Assembly (NCBI RefSeq): GCF_001999725.1 | Contig: NZ_MDDP01000043.1 | Span: 124,001-188,000, forward strand | Direction: 5' to 3' | Source: Cellulophaga omnivescoria | Lineage (GTDB): Bacteria; Bacteroidota; Bacteroidia; Flavobacteriales; Flavobacteriaceae | DNA length: 64,000 bases | Shown: piece after piece, positions 54,408-63,240 of the stretch | Layout: each line of letters starts with the position of its first letter | Numbering within the stretch: position 1 is the stretch's first letter | Program-made: the position numbers and the translations under genes | Notes under the pieces: model-generated | The model's input: only the letters and a program-made list of their open reading frames with translations | Told to the model about the DNA's origin: nothing | Database searches by the model: none

Positions 54408-54433
54408 AAAAGCAGCCAATATTGGCTGCTTTT
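54408..54433. terminator. terminator, sigma/membrane protein operon
   Basis: Perfect palindrome AAAAGCAGCCAAT / ATTGGCTGCTTTT between convergent genes. Confidence 0.88.
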
Positions 54434-54478
54434 GTATTTTATAAATGTTGTTACCTTGTTAGTGGTTAACCTTGTTAG

Positions 54479-54742
54479 CTATAGTTGAAACAAGCCACCT
54501 TTAGGAATTGCATGAAAACCTGTTGGTTTAACTGCGTTCTCAACTTTATCAATTTCAACTATTTCTGTAGTATGCACTGTAAGTTCTGCAGGGAAAACAT
54601 CTGTATTTACTAATACATCTTTAATACCACTAACGGTTAGTATAGCTTCTACAACTTTAGCAACTTCTACTTGTTCTTTAGCATTGGTAGTAAAAATTTT
54701 ACCGTGGTTACCTGGTATTACATTATCAGAAAGTAAACTCAT
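54479..54742 (-). CDS. small HMA-like (ferredoxin-fold) protein lacking metal Cys
   Basis: This 87-aa cytoplasmic protein has a beta-alpha-beta pattern close to heavy-metal-associated domains: KIFTTNAKEQVEVAKVVEAIL, then VSGIKDVLVNTDVFPAELTVH. It has no Cys at all, so the MxCxxC metal site is absent. The short tail (HAIPKGGLFQL) is unusual. It may be a protein-binding ferredoxin-fold domain; the function is unknown. Confidence 0.7.
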   Translation of the reverse strand: MSLLSDNVIPGNHGKIFTTNAKEQVEVAKVVEAILTVSGIKDVLVNTDVFPAELTVHTTEIVEIDKVENAVKPTGFHAIPKGGLFQL

Positions 54743-54902
54743 TTTGTATATTTTTAAGGGTGTAAATTATCCATTTTAAACAAAATTAAATATTAATACC
54801 TGCAACCTCTAATATAATAACTTAAAAAAAATATAATTATTTAAACTTTTACGTCTAAACTTATAGTAAGCATAGTTTAAATTTTTAAATTGTACGTGTA
54901 AT

Positions 54903-55475
54903 ATGCAAGAGTTATTATCAAAAATAAAAAGGTGTACTGTTTGTAGTGGAAAATTAGCATTAGGTCCAAGACCAATAGTTAGTGCGTCTTCAAAAAGTAA
55001 AATTGTTATTGTTGGTCAGGCTCCTGGTAGTTTAGTTCATAAAACTGGTATTCCTTGGAACGATAAAAGCGGAGAAAATTTAAGAGACTGGATGGGAATC
55101 ACCAAAGAAGACTTTTATAATACAGATAAAGTAGCCATTATTCCTATGGGGTTTTGTTACCCTGGTAAGGGTAAATCTGGAGATTTACCACCAACAAAAG
55201 AGTGTGCTCCTTTATGGCACAAGCCAATTTTAGATGACATAAAAAATGTGCAATTAACCCTTTTAATTGGTGCTTACGCACATAATTACTATTTAGGACA
55301 TAAGGCTGAAAAAACACTTACACAAACAGTTAAAAATTACCATAACTATTTGCCCAATTATATGGTGTTACCACATCCTTCTCCCAGAAATAATATATGG
55401 CAAGCAAAAAATAAATGGTTTGTAACAGATGTATTGCCAGAACTTAAGTTACAAGTAAAACAGATATTAAAATAA
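54903..55475 (+). CDS. [4Fe-4S] uracil-DNA glycosylase family protein
   Basis: This is a base-excision repair glycosylase of the Fe-S type. Cys11, Cys14, Cys85 and Cys101 reproduce the spacing of the cluster ligands in family 4 enzymes. Motif A reads GQAPGSLVHKTGIPW (about residues 38-52) and motif B reads HPSPRN; the exact catalytic residue in motif A differs from the common GEAPG form, so substrate range is uncertain. Length of 190 aa is normal. The gene is alone between two gaps. Confidence 0.87.
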   Translation: MQELLSKIKRCTVCSGKLALGPRPIVSASSKSKIVIVGQAPGSLVHKTGIPWNDKSGENLRDWMGITKEDFYNTDKVAIIPMGFCYPGKGKSGDLPPTKECAPLWHKPILDDIKNVQLTLLIGAYAHNYYLGHKAEKTLTQTVKNYHNYLPNYMVLPHPSPRNNIWQAKNKWFVTDVLPELKLQVKQILK

Positions 55476-55558
55476 TAGTTAAAGGTTTTAAAACCATTAA
55501 TTATCAAAAAATTAACTCTGAAAAAACAGCTTAACGGCAATTTATATTTTAAATTTTG

Positions 55559-55566
55559 TATATTTG
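55559..55566 (+). promoter_or_regulatory. -7 promoter box of the cold-shock gene
   Basis: Exact TATATTTG. Transcription from here would give a leader of about 160 nt before the start at 55734. No -33 TTG is seen. Confidence 0.5.
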
Positions 55567-55573
55567 TAGCCTA

Positions 55574-55733
55574 AAAGAAAGTTTAAATACACAAACACGT
55601 GGTTCCTATAAATCCTGAAGCTAGTTCTTTCTAGACAGGTTCTTAATTAAAAGTCGCACATCTACGTATTTACTTCATTCCTTTTTAAGTGGCCACATAG
55701 GCTAAGTACAATTCTAAAAAATAGTAAATTTTA
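55574..55733 (+). promoter_or_regulatory. long 5' leader of the cold-shock protein gene
   Basis: About 160 nt with no ORF separates the -7 box from the start codon. The stretch is richer in G and C than other gaps here (for example CACGTGG, AAGCTAGTTCTTTCTAGACAGG-like paired segments, TGGCCACATAGGC) and may fold. Long structured leaders are a known feature of cold-shock genes; an RNA thermoswitch is inferred. Confidence 0.45.
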
Positions 55734-56183
55734 ATGGCGAGATCGCAACAGACATTCGGTAAAAAAGAAAAAGAAAAAAAACGTTTAAAGAAACGTGAAG
55801 AAAAAGCAAAGCGTAAAATAGAAAGAAGAGCAAACTCAAAAGGTGGTGAGTTTGAAGATATGATTGCTTATGTTGATGAAAATGGACACCTTACCGATAC
55901 TCCTCCAGATCCTGCTAAAAAAGTTAAAGTTGACGCCGAAAGCATTATAATAGGAATTCCTAAGAAAGAAGAAATGGAAGAGGAAGATCCGGTAAGAAAT
56001 GGTAAAGTTTCTTTCTTTGATACTTCTAAAGGTTTTGGTTTTATTATTGATGCCGAAAATAACGAAAAGTATTTTGTGCACGTTAGTGGTTTAATTGATG
56101 AAATATCTGAAAATGATAAAGTAAGCTACGAACTAGAAAAAGGTATGAAAGGTATGAATGCCGTTCGTGTAAAAAGAATATAA
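55734..56183 (+). CDS. cold-shock domain protein with basic N-terminal extension
   Basis: This 149-aa RNA-binding protein has a lysine/arginine-rich helix (residues 1-35), an acidic middle with EMEEEDP, and a C-terminal cold-shock domain of about 65 residues with the RNP1 motif KGFGFI and RNP2-type YFVHVSG. The basic helix before the CSD is typical of Bacteroidota versions of CspA-like proteins, which act as RNA chaperones. It is followed closely by a DEAD-box RNA helicase gene, a meaningful pairing. Confidence 0.88.
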   Translation: MARSQQTFGKKEKEKKRLKKREEKAKRKIERRANSKGGEFEDMIAYVDENGHLTDTPPDPAKKVKVDAESIIIGIPKKEEMEEEDPVRNGKVSFFDTSKGFGFIIDAENNEKYFVHVSGLIDEISENDKVSYELEKGMKGMNAVRVKRI

Positions 56184-56206
56184 TACAATACCAATATATT
56201 GTATGC

Positions 56207-56235
56207 AAAACGGTCATATTTACTATGACCGTTTT
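56207..56235 (+). terminator. terminator of the cold-shock gene
   Basis: Stem AAAACGGTCATA / TATGACCGTTTT followed by T8. Confidence 0.87.
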
Positions 56236-56284
56236 TTTTAAATCTAATTTTTTAGTCATTACTACACGACTAGAAAATAACTTG

Positions 56285-56292
56285 TAACTTTG
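56285..56292 (+). promoter_or_regulatory. -7 promoter box of the DEAD-box helicase gene
   Basis: Exact TAACTTTG, 15 bp before the start codon ATG 56308. No TTG at -33 spacing. Confidence 0.45.
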
Positions 56293-56307
56293 CTTAAAAT
56301 AGTAAAA

Positions 56308-57660
56308 ATGGAATCTTTCTCTGACTTTAATCTTAAAAAACAATTGCATTACGCAATTGATGATTTAGGGTTTACAACCCCAACACCTATACAACAAGAA
56401 GCCTTTTCTGTAGTTATGTCTGGTAAAGATATGATAGGTATAGCACAAACTGGTACAGGGAAAACCTTTGCTTATATGCTCCCAATTTTACAAGATTTAG
56501 CTTTTTCTAAGCAAAAAAATCCCAGAGTATTAATATTAGTACCAACTAGAGAGCTTGTGTTACAAGTAGTAGAACAAATAAACAGCTTTGCAAAGTATAT
56601 TAATGTACGGGTAATGGGGTTTTATGGTGGTACAAATATGAATACACAAGCACAAATGGTATCTCAGGGATCAGATATTATTGTGGCAACACCTGGTCGT
56701 TTGTACGACTTGGTTTTGGCAAGAGCATTGCAATTAAAATCTATTAAAAAATTAGTGATAGATGAAGTAGATGTAATGTTAGATTTGGGGTTTCGTTTTC
56801 AAATAACTAACATTTTTGAGTTATTGCCAACACGCAGACAAAATATTATGTTTTCTGCGACTATGACAGAAGATGTAGAAATTTTAATAAACGACTTTTT
56901 TATTAATCCAGAAAAAGTATCTATTGCTGTTAGTGGTACTCCATTAGATAACATTTCACAGACGTGCTATGCGGTACCAAATTTTTACACCAAGGCCAAC
57001 TTATTGGTACATCTGCTAAAGGATAAAGAAACCTATAAAAAAGTATTGGTGTTTGTTGCAAATAAGCGTTTTGCAGACCGTTTGTTTAAATCTTTAGATG
57101 AAATTTTTTCTAATGAATTATGTGTTATTCATTCTAATAAAACTCAAAATTACAGAATACGTTCAATAAATCAGTTTGATGAAGGTATTAATAGAATATT
57201 GGTAACCACAGATGTTATGGCACGTGGTTTAGATTTAGATAAAATATCTCATGTAATTAATTTTGATACACCTACTTTTCCTGAAAACTATATGCACCGT
57301 ATAGGTAGAACAGGTAGAGCAGAAGAACAAGGAAATTCTATTTTATTTTATACAGAAAAGGAAGAACAGTATAAAGATGCTATTGAGGAACTGATGGATT
57401 ACACTATTCCTTCTTTAGAAATTCCTGAAACGGTTGAAATATCGAAAGAACTAATACCAGAAGAAAGACCAAAAATATTAGAACACCACAATCCTATTAA
57501 AATTAATGAGGAAGAAAGAGGTGCAAGCTTTCATGAAAAGAAAGAGAAAAATAAAAAAGTAAATAAAGGAGGCTCTTATAAGTTTGAAATTGCCAGAAAA
57601 TATAAGAAACCAAAAACTAGAGGAGACAAAAACTATAATAAGCGTAACAAGAAGAAGTAG
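56308..57660 (+). CDS. DEAD-box-type RNA helicase with DEVD motif II
   Basis: This is an ATP-dependent RNA helicase acting in RNA folding or decay. The Q motif region (FTTPTPIQQEAF), AQTGTGKTF, PTRELVLQ, TPGRL, SAT, and RIGRTGR are all present, but motif II reads DEVD (VIDEVDVMLD) and not DEAD. The last 70 residues are highly basic (KKEKNKKVNKGG), a likely RNA-binding tail. ATG 56308 gives MESFSDFNLKK, the family start; TTG 56290 is rejected. Confidence 0.9.
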   Translation: MESFSDFNLKKQLHYAIDDLGFTTPTPIQQEAFSVVMSGKDMIGIAQTGTGKTFAYMLPILQDLAFSKQKNPRVLILVPTRELVLQVVEQINSFAKYINVRVMGFYGGTNMNTQAQMVSQGSDIIVATPGRLYDLVLARALQLKSIKKLVIDEVDVMLDLGFRFQITNIFELLPTRRQNIMFSATMTEDVEILINDFFINPEKVSIAVSGTPLDNISQTCYAVPNFYTKANLLVHLLKDKETYKKVLVFVANKRFADRLFKSLDEIFSNELCVIHSNKTQNYRIRSINQFDEGINRILVTTDVMARGLDLDKISHVINFDTPTFPENYMHRIGRTGRAEEQGNSILFYTEKEEQYKDAIEELMDYTIPSLEIPETVEISKELIPEERPKILEHHNPIKINEEERGASFHEKKEKNKKVNKGGSYKFEIARKYKKPKTRGDKNYNKRNKKK

Positions 57661-57667
57661 TAATTGG

Positions 57668-58264
57668 TTATTCTTCCTCTAACAAAGACACATATTTTTG
57701 TTTAGCAAAAGTTGTTAAATCTTCAAAAAAAGATGTAAATTCTTTCTCAAACTCTTGGTAATGTTCTTTTAAATCTACAATGGCAAAATTCATTTTAGAC
57801 TTGTTTTTAGTACGTCTATTCATTCCGTCTAAAACCTTAGATATACCTGTTAAACTTGCATAGCTAAGTATCCAATTATCAGCAATCATATAAGGCATCA
57901 TACGCTTTGTGTTTTCTGGTAGTATAAGGTAATTGTCTTCTAAAAGATCATAAAATTTTTCTACAAATTCATCTAAAGGAGTATCAGAGTAATTATTCCA
58001 GTTTTTAGCCAAAAAATGATCGTAAAAAATATCTACAATTACACCACTGTAATGCCCGTAATTTTCATGTAATTTTTTAGTGCTTTTACGTACCGTTTTG
58101 TGTGCGTCTGTAAAAGTATCTATATGCCTATGTAAGGTAATTCCTTTTTGTATTTTTTTTGGTAGGTGTTTGTATTTGTTACCTCTAATACTATCAGCTA
58201 TAAAATTTCCTATAGTAATTTCATCATCTTCAAAGGAAAGGTAAATGTGTGCAAGAAAATTCAT
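57668..58264 (-). CDS. acyl carrier protein phosphodiesterase-like protein (AcpH family)
   Basis: This family is named for hydrolysis of the 4'-phosphopantetheine arm of ACP. The 198-aa protein starts MNFLAHIYLSF, has the HD-like GITLHRHIDTFTDAH, and the IVDIFYDHFLAKNW segment with further His/Asp ligands. It is all helical and cytoplasmic. It is convergent with the helicase gene 7 bp away. Enzyme activity in Bacteroidota versions is inferred only. Confidence 0.88.
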   Translation of the reverse strand: MNFLAHIYLSFEDDEITIGNFIADSIRGNKYKHLPKKIQKGITLHRHIDTFTDAHKTVRKSTKKLHENYGHYSGVIVDIFYDHFLAKNWNNYSDTPLDEFVEKFYDLLEDNYLILPENTKRMMPYMIADNWILSYASLTGISKVLDGMNRRTKNKSKMNFAIVDLKEHYQEFEKEFTSFFEDLTTFAKQKYVSLLEEE

Positions 58265-58331
58265 AAGTCGATATTAGTATTCTTAAAATCGAATTTACAA
58301 ATTCAAAACATAAGAATTGCGTCTGTACATG

Positions 58332-58339
58332 TATATTTG
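58332..58339 (+). promoter_or_regulatory. -7 promoter box of the glmM gene
   Basis: Exact TATATTTG, 20 bp before the start codon. No TTG at -33 spacing. Confidence 0.45.
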
Positions 58340-58359
58340 TAAAAACTTTTATAAAATAT

Positions 58360-59748
58360 ATGACACTAATCAAATCTATTTCGGGAATACGAGGAACAAT
58401 AGGAGGTAAGCCTTCAGAAAATTTAACACCATTAGACGCTGTAAAATTTGCTGCTGCTTATGGTATATGGTTAAAAGAGTATGCTAAAAAAGATACGCTT
58501 AAAGTAGTTATTGGTCGTGATGCCAGGTTATCTGGAGAAATGATACAAAACTTGGTGGTATCTACATTAGTAGGTTTAGGAATAGATGTAATAGATTTAG
58601 ATTTATCTACAACTCCAACTGTAGAAATAGCTGTGCCATTAGAAGAAGCAGATGGTGGTATTATTTTAACTGCCAGTCATAACCCTAAACAATGGAATGC
58701 ATTAAAGCTTTTAAATGAAAAAGGAGAATTTTTAAATGCAGAACAAGGAGCTAAAATTTTAGCAATAGCAGAAAAAGAAGATTTTACGTTTGCAGATGTA
58801 GATAATTTAGGTACTATTTTAAAAAATGATTCTTATATAGATATACATATTGATGAAGTTTTAAACTTATCATTAGTAGATAAAGAGGTAATTAAGGCAG
58901 CTAAATTTAAAGTAGTTGTAGATGGTGTAAACTCTACAGGCGGCATAGCCATACCAAAATTATTAGAAGAATTAGGAGTAGAGGTTGTAAAGTTATATTG
59001 TGATCCTACAGGTCATTTTCCACATAATCCAGAGCCATTAAAAGAGCATTTAGCAGATATTTGTGAATTGGTAGTTAAAGAAAAGGCAGATTTTGGTATT
59101 GTTGTAGACCCAGATGTAGACCGTTTAGCTTTTATTAGTAATGATGGTGAAATGTTTGGAGAAGAGTATACTTTAGTGGCTTGTGCAGATTATGTTTTAA
59201 GCAAAACAAAAGGAAATACAGTGTCTAACTTATCTTCTTCTAGAGCACTAAGAGATATTACAGAAAAACACGGAGGTACATATGAGGCTGCTGCTGTAGG
59301 TGAAGTAAACGTTGTTACAAAAATGAAAGCCAATAATGCAGTAATTGGAGGTGAAGGTAACGGAGGTATAATTTACCCAGAAAGTCACTATGGTAGAGAT
59401 TCTTTAGTTGGTACAGCTCTGTTTTTAATGCTAATGGCAGAAAAAGGAGGTACTGTTGCAGAGTTAAGAGCTAGTTATCCAAGTTATTTTATGAGTAAAA
59501 AGAAAATACAATTAACACCAGGTTTAGATGTAGATGGTATTTTAGTTGCTATGGCAGATAAGTATAAAGATGAAGAAATATCTACTATAGATGGTGTAAA
59601 AATAGATTTTGCTGAAAATTGGGTACACTTACGTAAATCTAACACAGAACCAATTATTAGAATTTACACAGAGGCAAAGAGTCAGGCAGAAGCTGATACA
59701 CTTGCAGACCGTGTAATAGGAGAAATTAAAGAAGTAGCTGGTTTATAA
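58360..59748 (+). CDS. glmM: phosphoglucosamine mutase
   Basis: GlmM interconverts glucosamine-6-phosphate and glucosamine-1-phosphate for peptidoglycan and LPS synthesis. The 462-aa phosphohexomutase has the GIRGT start, the phosphoserine loop TASHNPKQWNALK with Ser106, the metal loop DPDVDRLAF, GGEGNGGIIYPE and the phosphate-binding RKSNTEPIIRIY. The Bacteroidota GlmM lineage has this form. Substrate choice against phosphomannomutase is by family resemblance. Confidence 0.88.
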   Translation: MTLIKSISGIRGTIGGKPSENLTPLDAVKFAAAYGIWLKEYAKKDTLKVVIGRDARLSGEMIQNLVVSTLVGLGIDVIDLDLSTTPTVEIAVPLEEADGGIILTASHNPKQWNALKLLNEKGEFLNAEQGAKILAIAEKEDFTFADVDNLGTILKNDSYIDIHIDEVLNLSLVDKEVIKAAKFKVVVDGVNSTGGIAIPKLLEELGVEVVKLYCDPTGHFPHNPEPLKEHLADICELVVKEKADFGIVVDPDVDRLAFISNDGEMFGEEYTLVACADYVLSKTKGNTVSNLSSSRALRDITEKHGGTYEAAAVGEVNVVTKMKANNAVIGGEGNGGIIYPESHYGRDSLVGTALFLMLMAEKGGTVAELRASYPSYFMSKKKIQLTPGLDVDGILVAMADKYKDEEISTIDGVKIDFAENWVHLRKSNTEPIIRIYTEAKSQAEADTLADRVIGEIKEVAGL

Positions 59749-59770
59749 ATTACAAACCACTGGATAATAA

Positions 59771-59802
59771 AAAACTCATTGCTTAAATAGGCAATGAGTT
59801 TT
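59771..59802. terminator. bidirectional terminator
   Basis: Stem AAAACTCATTGC / GCAATGAGTTTT with loop TTAAATAG between glmM and the convergent acyltransferase gene. Confidence 0.87.
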
Positions 59803-59803
59803 T

Positions 59804-60691
59804 TTATTTATTAAACTTGGGCTTTTTGCCGGCGTGTTTCCAACGCCTGTGTGTCCATAAATAATATTCTGGCTTTTCTCTTATTTGTTCTTCGGTAAGC
59901 CTTAAAAACTCATCTGTTATATAATTTTTTTCAGTCTCTTTACCAGCTAGTGTAATGGGAATAAATTCTACTTTATAATATCCTCTTTTTACTTTAGACA
60001 CTTTTGCATACACTACAGCCAAATCTAATTTTCTGGCTAAAACCTCTGCGCCATTATGTATTGGTACATGCAGCCCCATAAAATTACTCCAGTGCATAGC
60101 ACGGGAGTATTGTGGTGATTGGTCACTTACCATACCATAAATAGCTCTAACGCCATTTTTCTCGTTTTTTATTACCGTTTTTACAGTGTCTTTTTGTGTA
60201 ATTGGAGTAGTGTTCCATCGGGCACGTAAGTTTCTTATCCATTTATCAAAATACTTATTAGCAATTTTTTGATAAACAGCATAACCCTCTGTATCTATAA
60301 GGTTGTTAATACTCACCATCCATTCCCAATTGGCGTAATGGGCACAAACTAACAAAATACTTTTGTTTTTTTCAATAGCTTTTAGTTTGTCCATATCTAC
60401 AACATTAAACCTTTTTTTAACAGCAACTTTAGACAAGCTCATTGTTTTTACCATTTCCATAAACATATCGCACATATGTTTATAAAACTTTATTCTAATG
60501 GTTTTTAATTCCTTATCTGATTTGTTAGGGAATGTAAGTTTTAAATTGTCTAATACTACTTTTTTACGGTAACCAAATACACGAAATACCAAAAAGTACA
60601 TAACATTAGAAACCCCATAAAATAAAGTATGTGGTAATATAGAAACAACCCAAAGTATAGGATAAACTAAAATAAAAACTAGTAACTGCAT
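59804..60691 (-). CDS. lysophospholipid/lipid A acyltransferase family protein (LpxL/HtrB type)
   Basis: This enzyme adds a secondary acyl chain to lipid A or a similar lipid at the inner membrane. The N-terminal membrane helix (residues 1-36) is followed by the catalytic H-x4-E motif in CAHYANWEW and the YGMVSDQSPQ segment, and the chain ends with PEYYLWTHRRWKH, all typical of the family. Length of 295 aa is normal. It is divergent from the rhomboid gene. Confidence 0.9.
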   Translation of the reverse strand: MQLLVFILVYPILWVVSILPHTLFYGVSNVMYFLVFRVFGYRKKVVLDNLKLTFPNKSDKELKTIRIKFYKHMCDMFMEMVKTMSLSKVAVKKRFNVVDMDKLKAIEKNKSILLVCAHYANWEWMVSINNLIDTEGYAVYQKIANKYFDKWIRNLRARWNTTPITQKDTVKTVIKNEKNGVRAIYGMVSDQSPQYSRAMHWSNFMGLHVPIHNGAEVLARKLDLAVVYAKVSKVKRGYYKVEFIPITLAGKETEKNYITDEFLRLTEEQIREKPEYYLWTHRRWKHAGKKPKFNK

Positions 60692-60707
60692 TAAGAATAA
60701 AATTATG

Positions 60708-60725
60708 CAAATATAACTATATTTG
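60708..60725. promoter_or_regulatory. overlapping divergent promoter boxes
   Basis: TATATTTG on the minus strand (60715-60708, for the acyltransferase gene) and TATATTTG on the plus strand (60718-60725, for the rhomboid gene) lie 2 bp apart, so their polymerase sites must overlap. Confidence 0.55.
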
Positions 60726-60748
60726 AAGCTAAACTACAGTAGTTAAAA

Positions 60749-61396
60749 ATGAATTTACACATTGTTACAATAGTCATTATTGCTTTAAATGTAATAGTAA
60801 CCTTAAAGGGCTTAAATGATGCTTCTTTTTTTGAACGTTATAAATTTAGTATAGGTGGAATAAGATCAGGGCAAAAAGAGCGTATGCTAACCTCTGGCTT
60901 TTTACATGTAGATATATCACACATTTTTTTTAATATGTTTACCCTTTATTTTTTTGCTAATGTGATTATTACGCATATGGGAGCATTTAACTTTGTTTTA
61001 ATTTATGTAATAAGTTTATTAGCGGGTAGCTTACTAGCCTTATTTTTTCATAAGGACGAACCTTATTATAGTGCCGTAGGTGCAAGTGGTGCTGTAACAG
61101 GTATTTTATATGCAGCAATTTTATTAGAGCCCAATATGCGTTTAGGTATTATGTTTATACCAATACCAATGCCAGCATATGTTTTTGGCATAGGGTACTT
61201 ATTGTATTCTATTTATGGTATGAAAAAGCGAATTGGAAACATAGGACACACTGCACATTTTGGTGGCGCTATTGGTGGTTATGTAACTACATTATTTTTT
61301 ATACCAACTCTTATTTTTACAGATACTCTTGTTGTTGTGCTTATGGCAGTGCCTATTATTGTACTTTTTATCTTAGATAAATTAGGTAAAATATAG
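60749..61396 (+). CDS. rhomboid family intramembrane serine protease
   Basis: This is an intramembrane protease with six hydrophobic segments over 215 residues. The catalytic pair is present: Ser113 in GASGAVTG and His170 in GHTAHFGG, and the HIFFNMFTLYFF motif with the His and Asn of helix 2. Substrates cannot be predicted; bacterial rhomboids cleave single-span membrane proteins. It starts after the plus-strand TATATTTG box. Confidence 0.92.
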   Translation: MNLHIVTIVIIALNVIVTLKGLNDASFFERYKFSIGGIRSGQKERMLTSGFLHVDISHIFFNMFTLYFFANVIITHMGAFNFVLIYVISLLAGSLLALFFHKDEPYYSAVGASGAVTGILYAAILLEPNMRLGIMFIPIPMPAYVFGIGYLLYSIYGMKKRIGNIGHTAHFGGAIGGYVTTLFFIPTLIFTDTLVVVLMAVPIIVLFILDKLGKI

Positions 61397-61466
61397 AATT
61401 TTATCGTTAGAAACACTAACTATGACTAAAATATTACTCATAATATAAATTATATACTATTTGGTG

Positions 61467-61474
61467 TATTTTTG
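61467..61474 (+). promoter_or_regulatory. -7 promoter box of the LVIVD lipoprotein gene
   Basis: Exact TATTTTTG, 38 bp before the start codon. No TTG at -33 spacing. Confidence 0.45.
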
Positions 61475-61512
61475 CGTTATAATTATCCCAAATAATTAAT
61501 AACCTACTTATT

Positions 61513-63150
61513 ATGAAGTTTAGATCCTTAGTATTTTCTACGGCTGTAGCCCTAGGATTTGTTGCGTGTAGTGATGAAACTACCGTGTTTAATGAAGCAG
61601 AAAAATTAGCTGAGTTAGAAGTTAACCAAGAAACACTTACCAATAGTATAAGTTTTGATAAAGCTGGAGTGCTTGGTGTTTTTGAAGAAGATAAAACCAC
61701 AGGAAAGTTTTCAAAAGAAGAAGATGGTTTAGCGGGAGATTACCCACTAACTTTAGTAGCACAAGTACAGCCGCCAACTTATAACGGAAACACAAATTTG
61801 GCAGCAACACATATTGCTGTAGAGGGAGATTACGCTTATGTGTCGTACAATACGCAGTTTGATACTTATGCGGGTGCCATTGATATTGTTCGTATAAGCG
61901 ACCCACATAATCCACAAGTTACTGCTAGGTTAAATTATACCAATGCAGATATAAACTCAGTTACAGTATCTAATGGTTACGTTTATGCTGCCGGTAGCGT
62001 AGACGCAGAATTATCTGTAACCGCAACAGAAAACTCTTTTGTAGCTAAAATTAGCGTAGCAAACGGTTCATTTAATTTAAATGATATTACTTACGGTTTT
62101 CAAAAAGGAAAAGCTGGTACAGATGTATTATCATTTAACAATAAAATATATGCTACCAGCGGTAAAGAAGGTACATTAACAGTTTACAATGCCGCAGACA
62201 TGATGGTAGAAAGTCAGTTTGAAGCAAATGATTTATTATCAGTAGCCAAGCATGACAATAAATTAGCAGTTTTAGATGGCGATTTTGGAGTTACTGTGTA
62301 CAATTCAAATTTAGAAAAGGTAAGTACCATTGCTATAGATACAGATTTAGGTATTGGTACTAAAAAGAATATGGATTTTACAGACACTAAAATTCTTGTT
62401 CCCGAAGCTAATAAAGGAGTAGGAGTTTATAACTTTGCTTCAGGAAATCGTATAAAATATATAGCTATTTCTGCTCATCCGGATGCAGATGCAAATGGAG
62501 ACAATGTAACTAATGCCATTTCCAAAAATGAAAATGTAGTTATGATTGCTAATGGTGCTGCTGGTTTAGCTTTAGCCGAAGAAAAAGAAGGAGAACTAAG
62601 TGTTTTTGGTGTTATAGATATTGAAGGTTCTGTAAATTATGTAACTACTAAAAACGATTATGTTTTTGCGGCTACAGGAACAGAGGGTTTACAAATAATT
62701 AAGTTAAATAGACCATCTGAATCTTTAGAGACCAAATGTACTGGTTTATCATGGTACAGAGGTTCGTCTAACTTAGTAGTTAATGCAGGTGATGTTGCAC
62801 AGTATACTGGTTATACTAGGTTTAATTCTGTAACTACAAGTGGTGAGCTATTGTTATGCGGATCATGGTCTACTAGGTATAGTACCACTTTAGAAGAAGG
62901 TGCATTGTTTGAAATGAGAGGTTCTTATTATATGGCTACAAATAACAGAAGGTCTTCATTAACCATAAAAAAAGATGCTACTTTTAGGGTAGAAGGTAAC
63001 CTATACGTATATGGAGATGTGATTTTAGAAGAAGGAGCTACCCTAGAATTTTTAGGAGAGGATTCTGTTGTAAATGTTTTTGGATCTGTTACTATAGCTC
63101 CAACAGCAAAAGTTATTGGTGAGTATAGGGATGTTAGAAACAAATTTTAG
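61513..63150 (+). CDS. LVIVD-repeat-type beta-propeller lipoprotein with C-terminal beta-helix-like domain
   Basis: This 545-aa lipoprotein has a signal peptide with Cys19 in FVACSDE. Residues about 75-400 contain at least five repeated blades of LVIVD type (AIDIVRISDPHNPQ, GYVYAAGSV, YVFAATGTEGLQIIKLN), forming a propeller. The last 130 residues are different, with regular hydrophobic/Gly strands (LTIKKDATFRVEGNLYVYGDV, ILEEGATLEFLG) that suggest a right-handed beta-helix. The N-terminal linker is acidic. Function is unknown; an outer-membrane or surface binding role is inferred. Confidence 0.8.
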   Translation: MKFRSLVFSTAVALGFVACSDETTVFNEAEKLAELEVNQETLTNSISFDKAGVLGVFEEDKTTGKFSKEEDGLAGDYPLTLVAQVQPPTYNGNTNLAATHIAVEGDYAYVSYNTQFDTYAGAIDIVRISDPHNPQVTARLNYTNADINSVTVSNGYVYAAGSVDAELSVTATENSFVAKISVANGSFNLNDITYGFQKGKAGTDVLSFNNKIYATSGKEGTLTVYNAADMMVESQFEANDLLSVAKHDNKLAVLDGDFGVTVYNSNLEKVSTIAIDTDLGIGTKKNMDFTDTKILVPEANKGVGVYNFASGNRIKYIAISAHPDADANGDNVTNAISKNENVVMIANGAAGLALAEEKEGELSVFGVIDIEGSVNYVTTKNDYVFAATGTEGLQIIKLNRPSESLETKCTGLSWYRGSSNLVVNAGDVAQYTGYTRFNSVTTSGELLLCGSWSTRYSTTLEEGALFEMRGSYYMATNNRRSSLTIKKDATFRVEGNLYVYGDVILEEGATLEFLGEDSVVNVFGSVTIAPTAKVIGEYRDVRNKF

Positions 63151-63186
63151 TAAGCTTTTTAGTCAATTAAACAATAATATGCTAAA

Positions 63187-63220
63187 AAAAGTCCGAAACT
63201 AATAATGGTTTCGGACTTTT
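63187..63220. terminator. bidirectional terminator
   Basis: Stem AAAAGTCCGAAAC / GTTTCGGACTTTT between the lipoprotein gene and the convergent thioredoxin-like gene. Confidence 0.87.
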
Positions 63221-63240
63221 TTATTGTTTAAAACAGTAAC

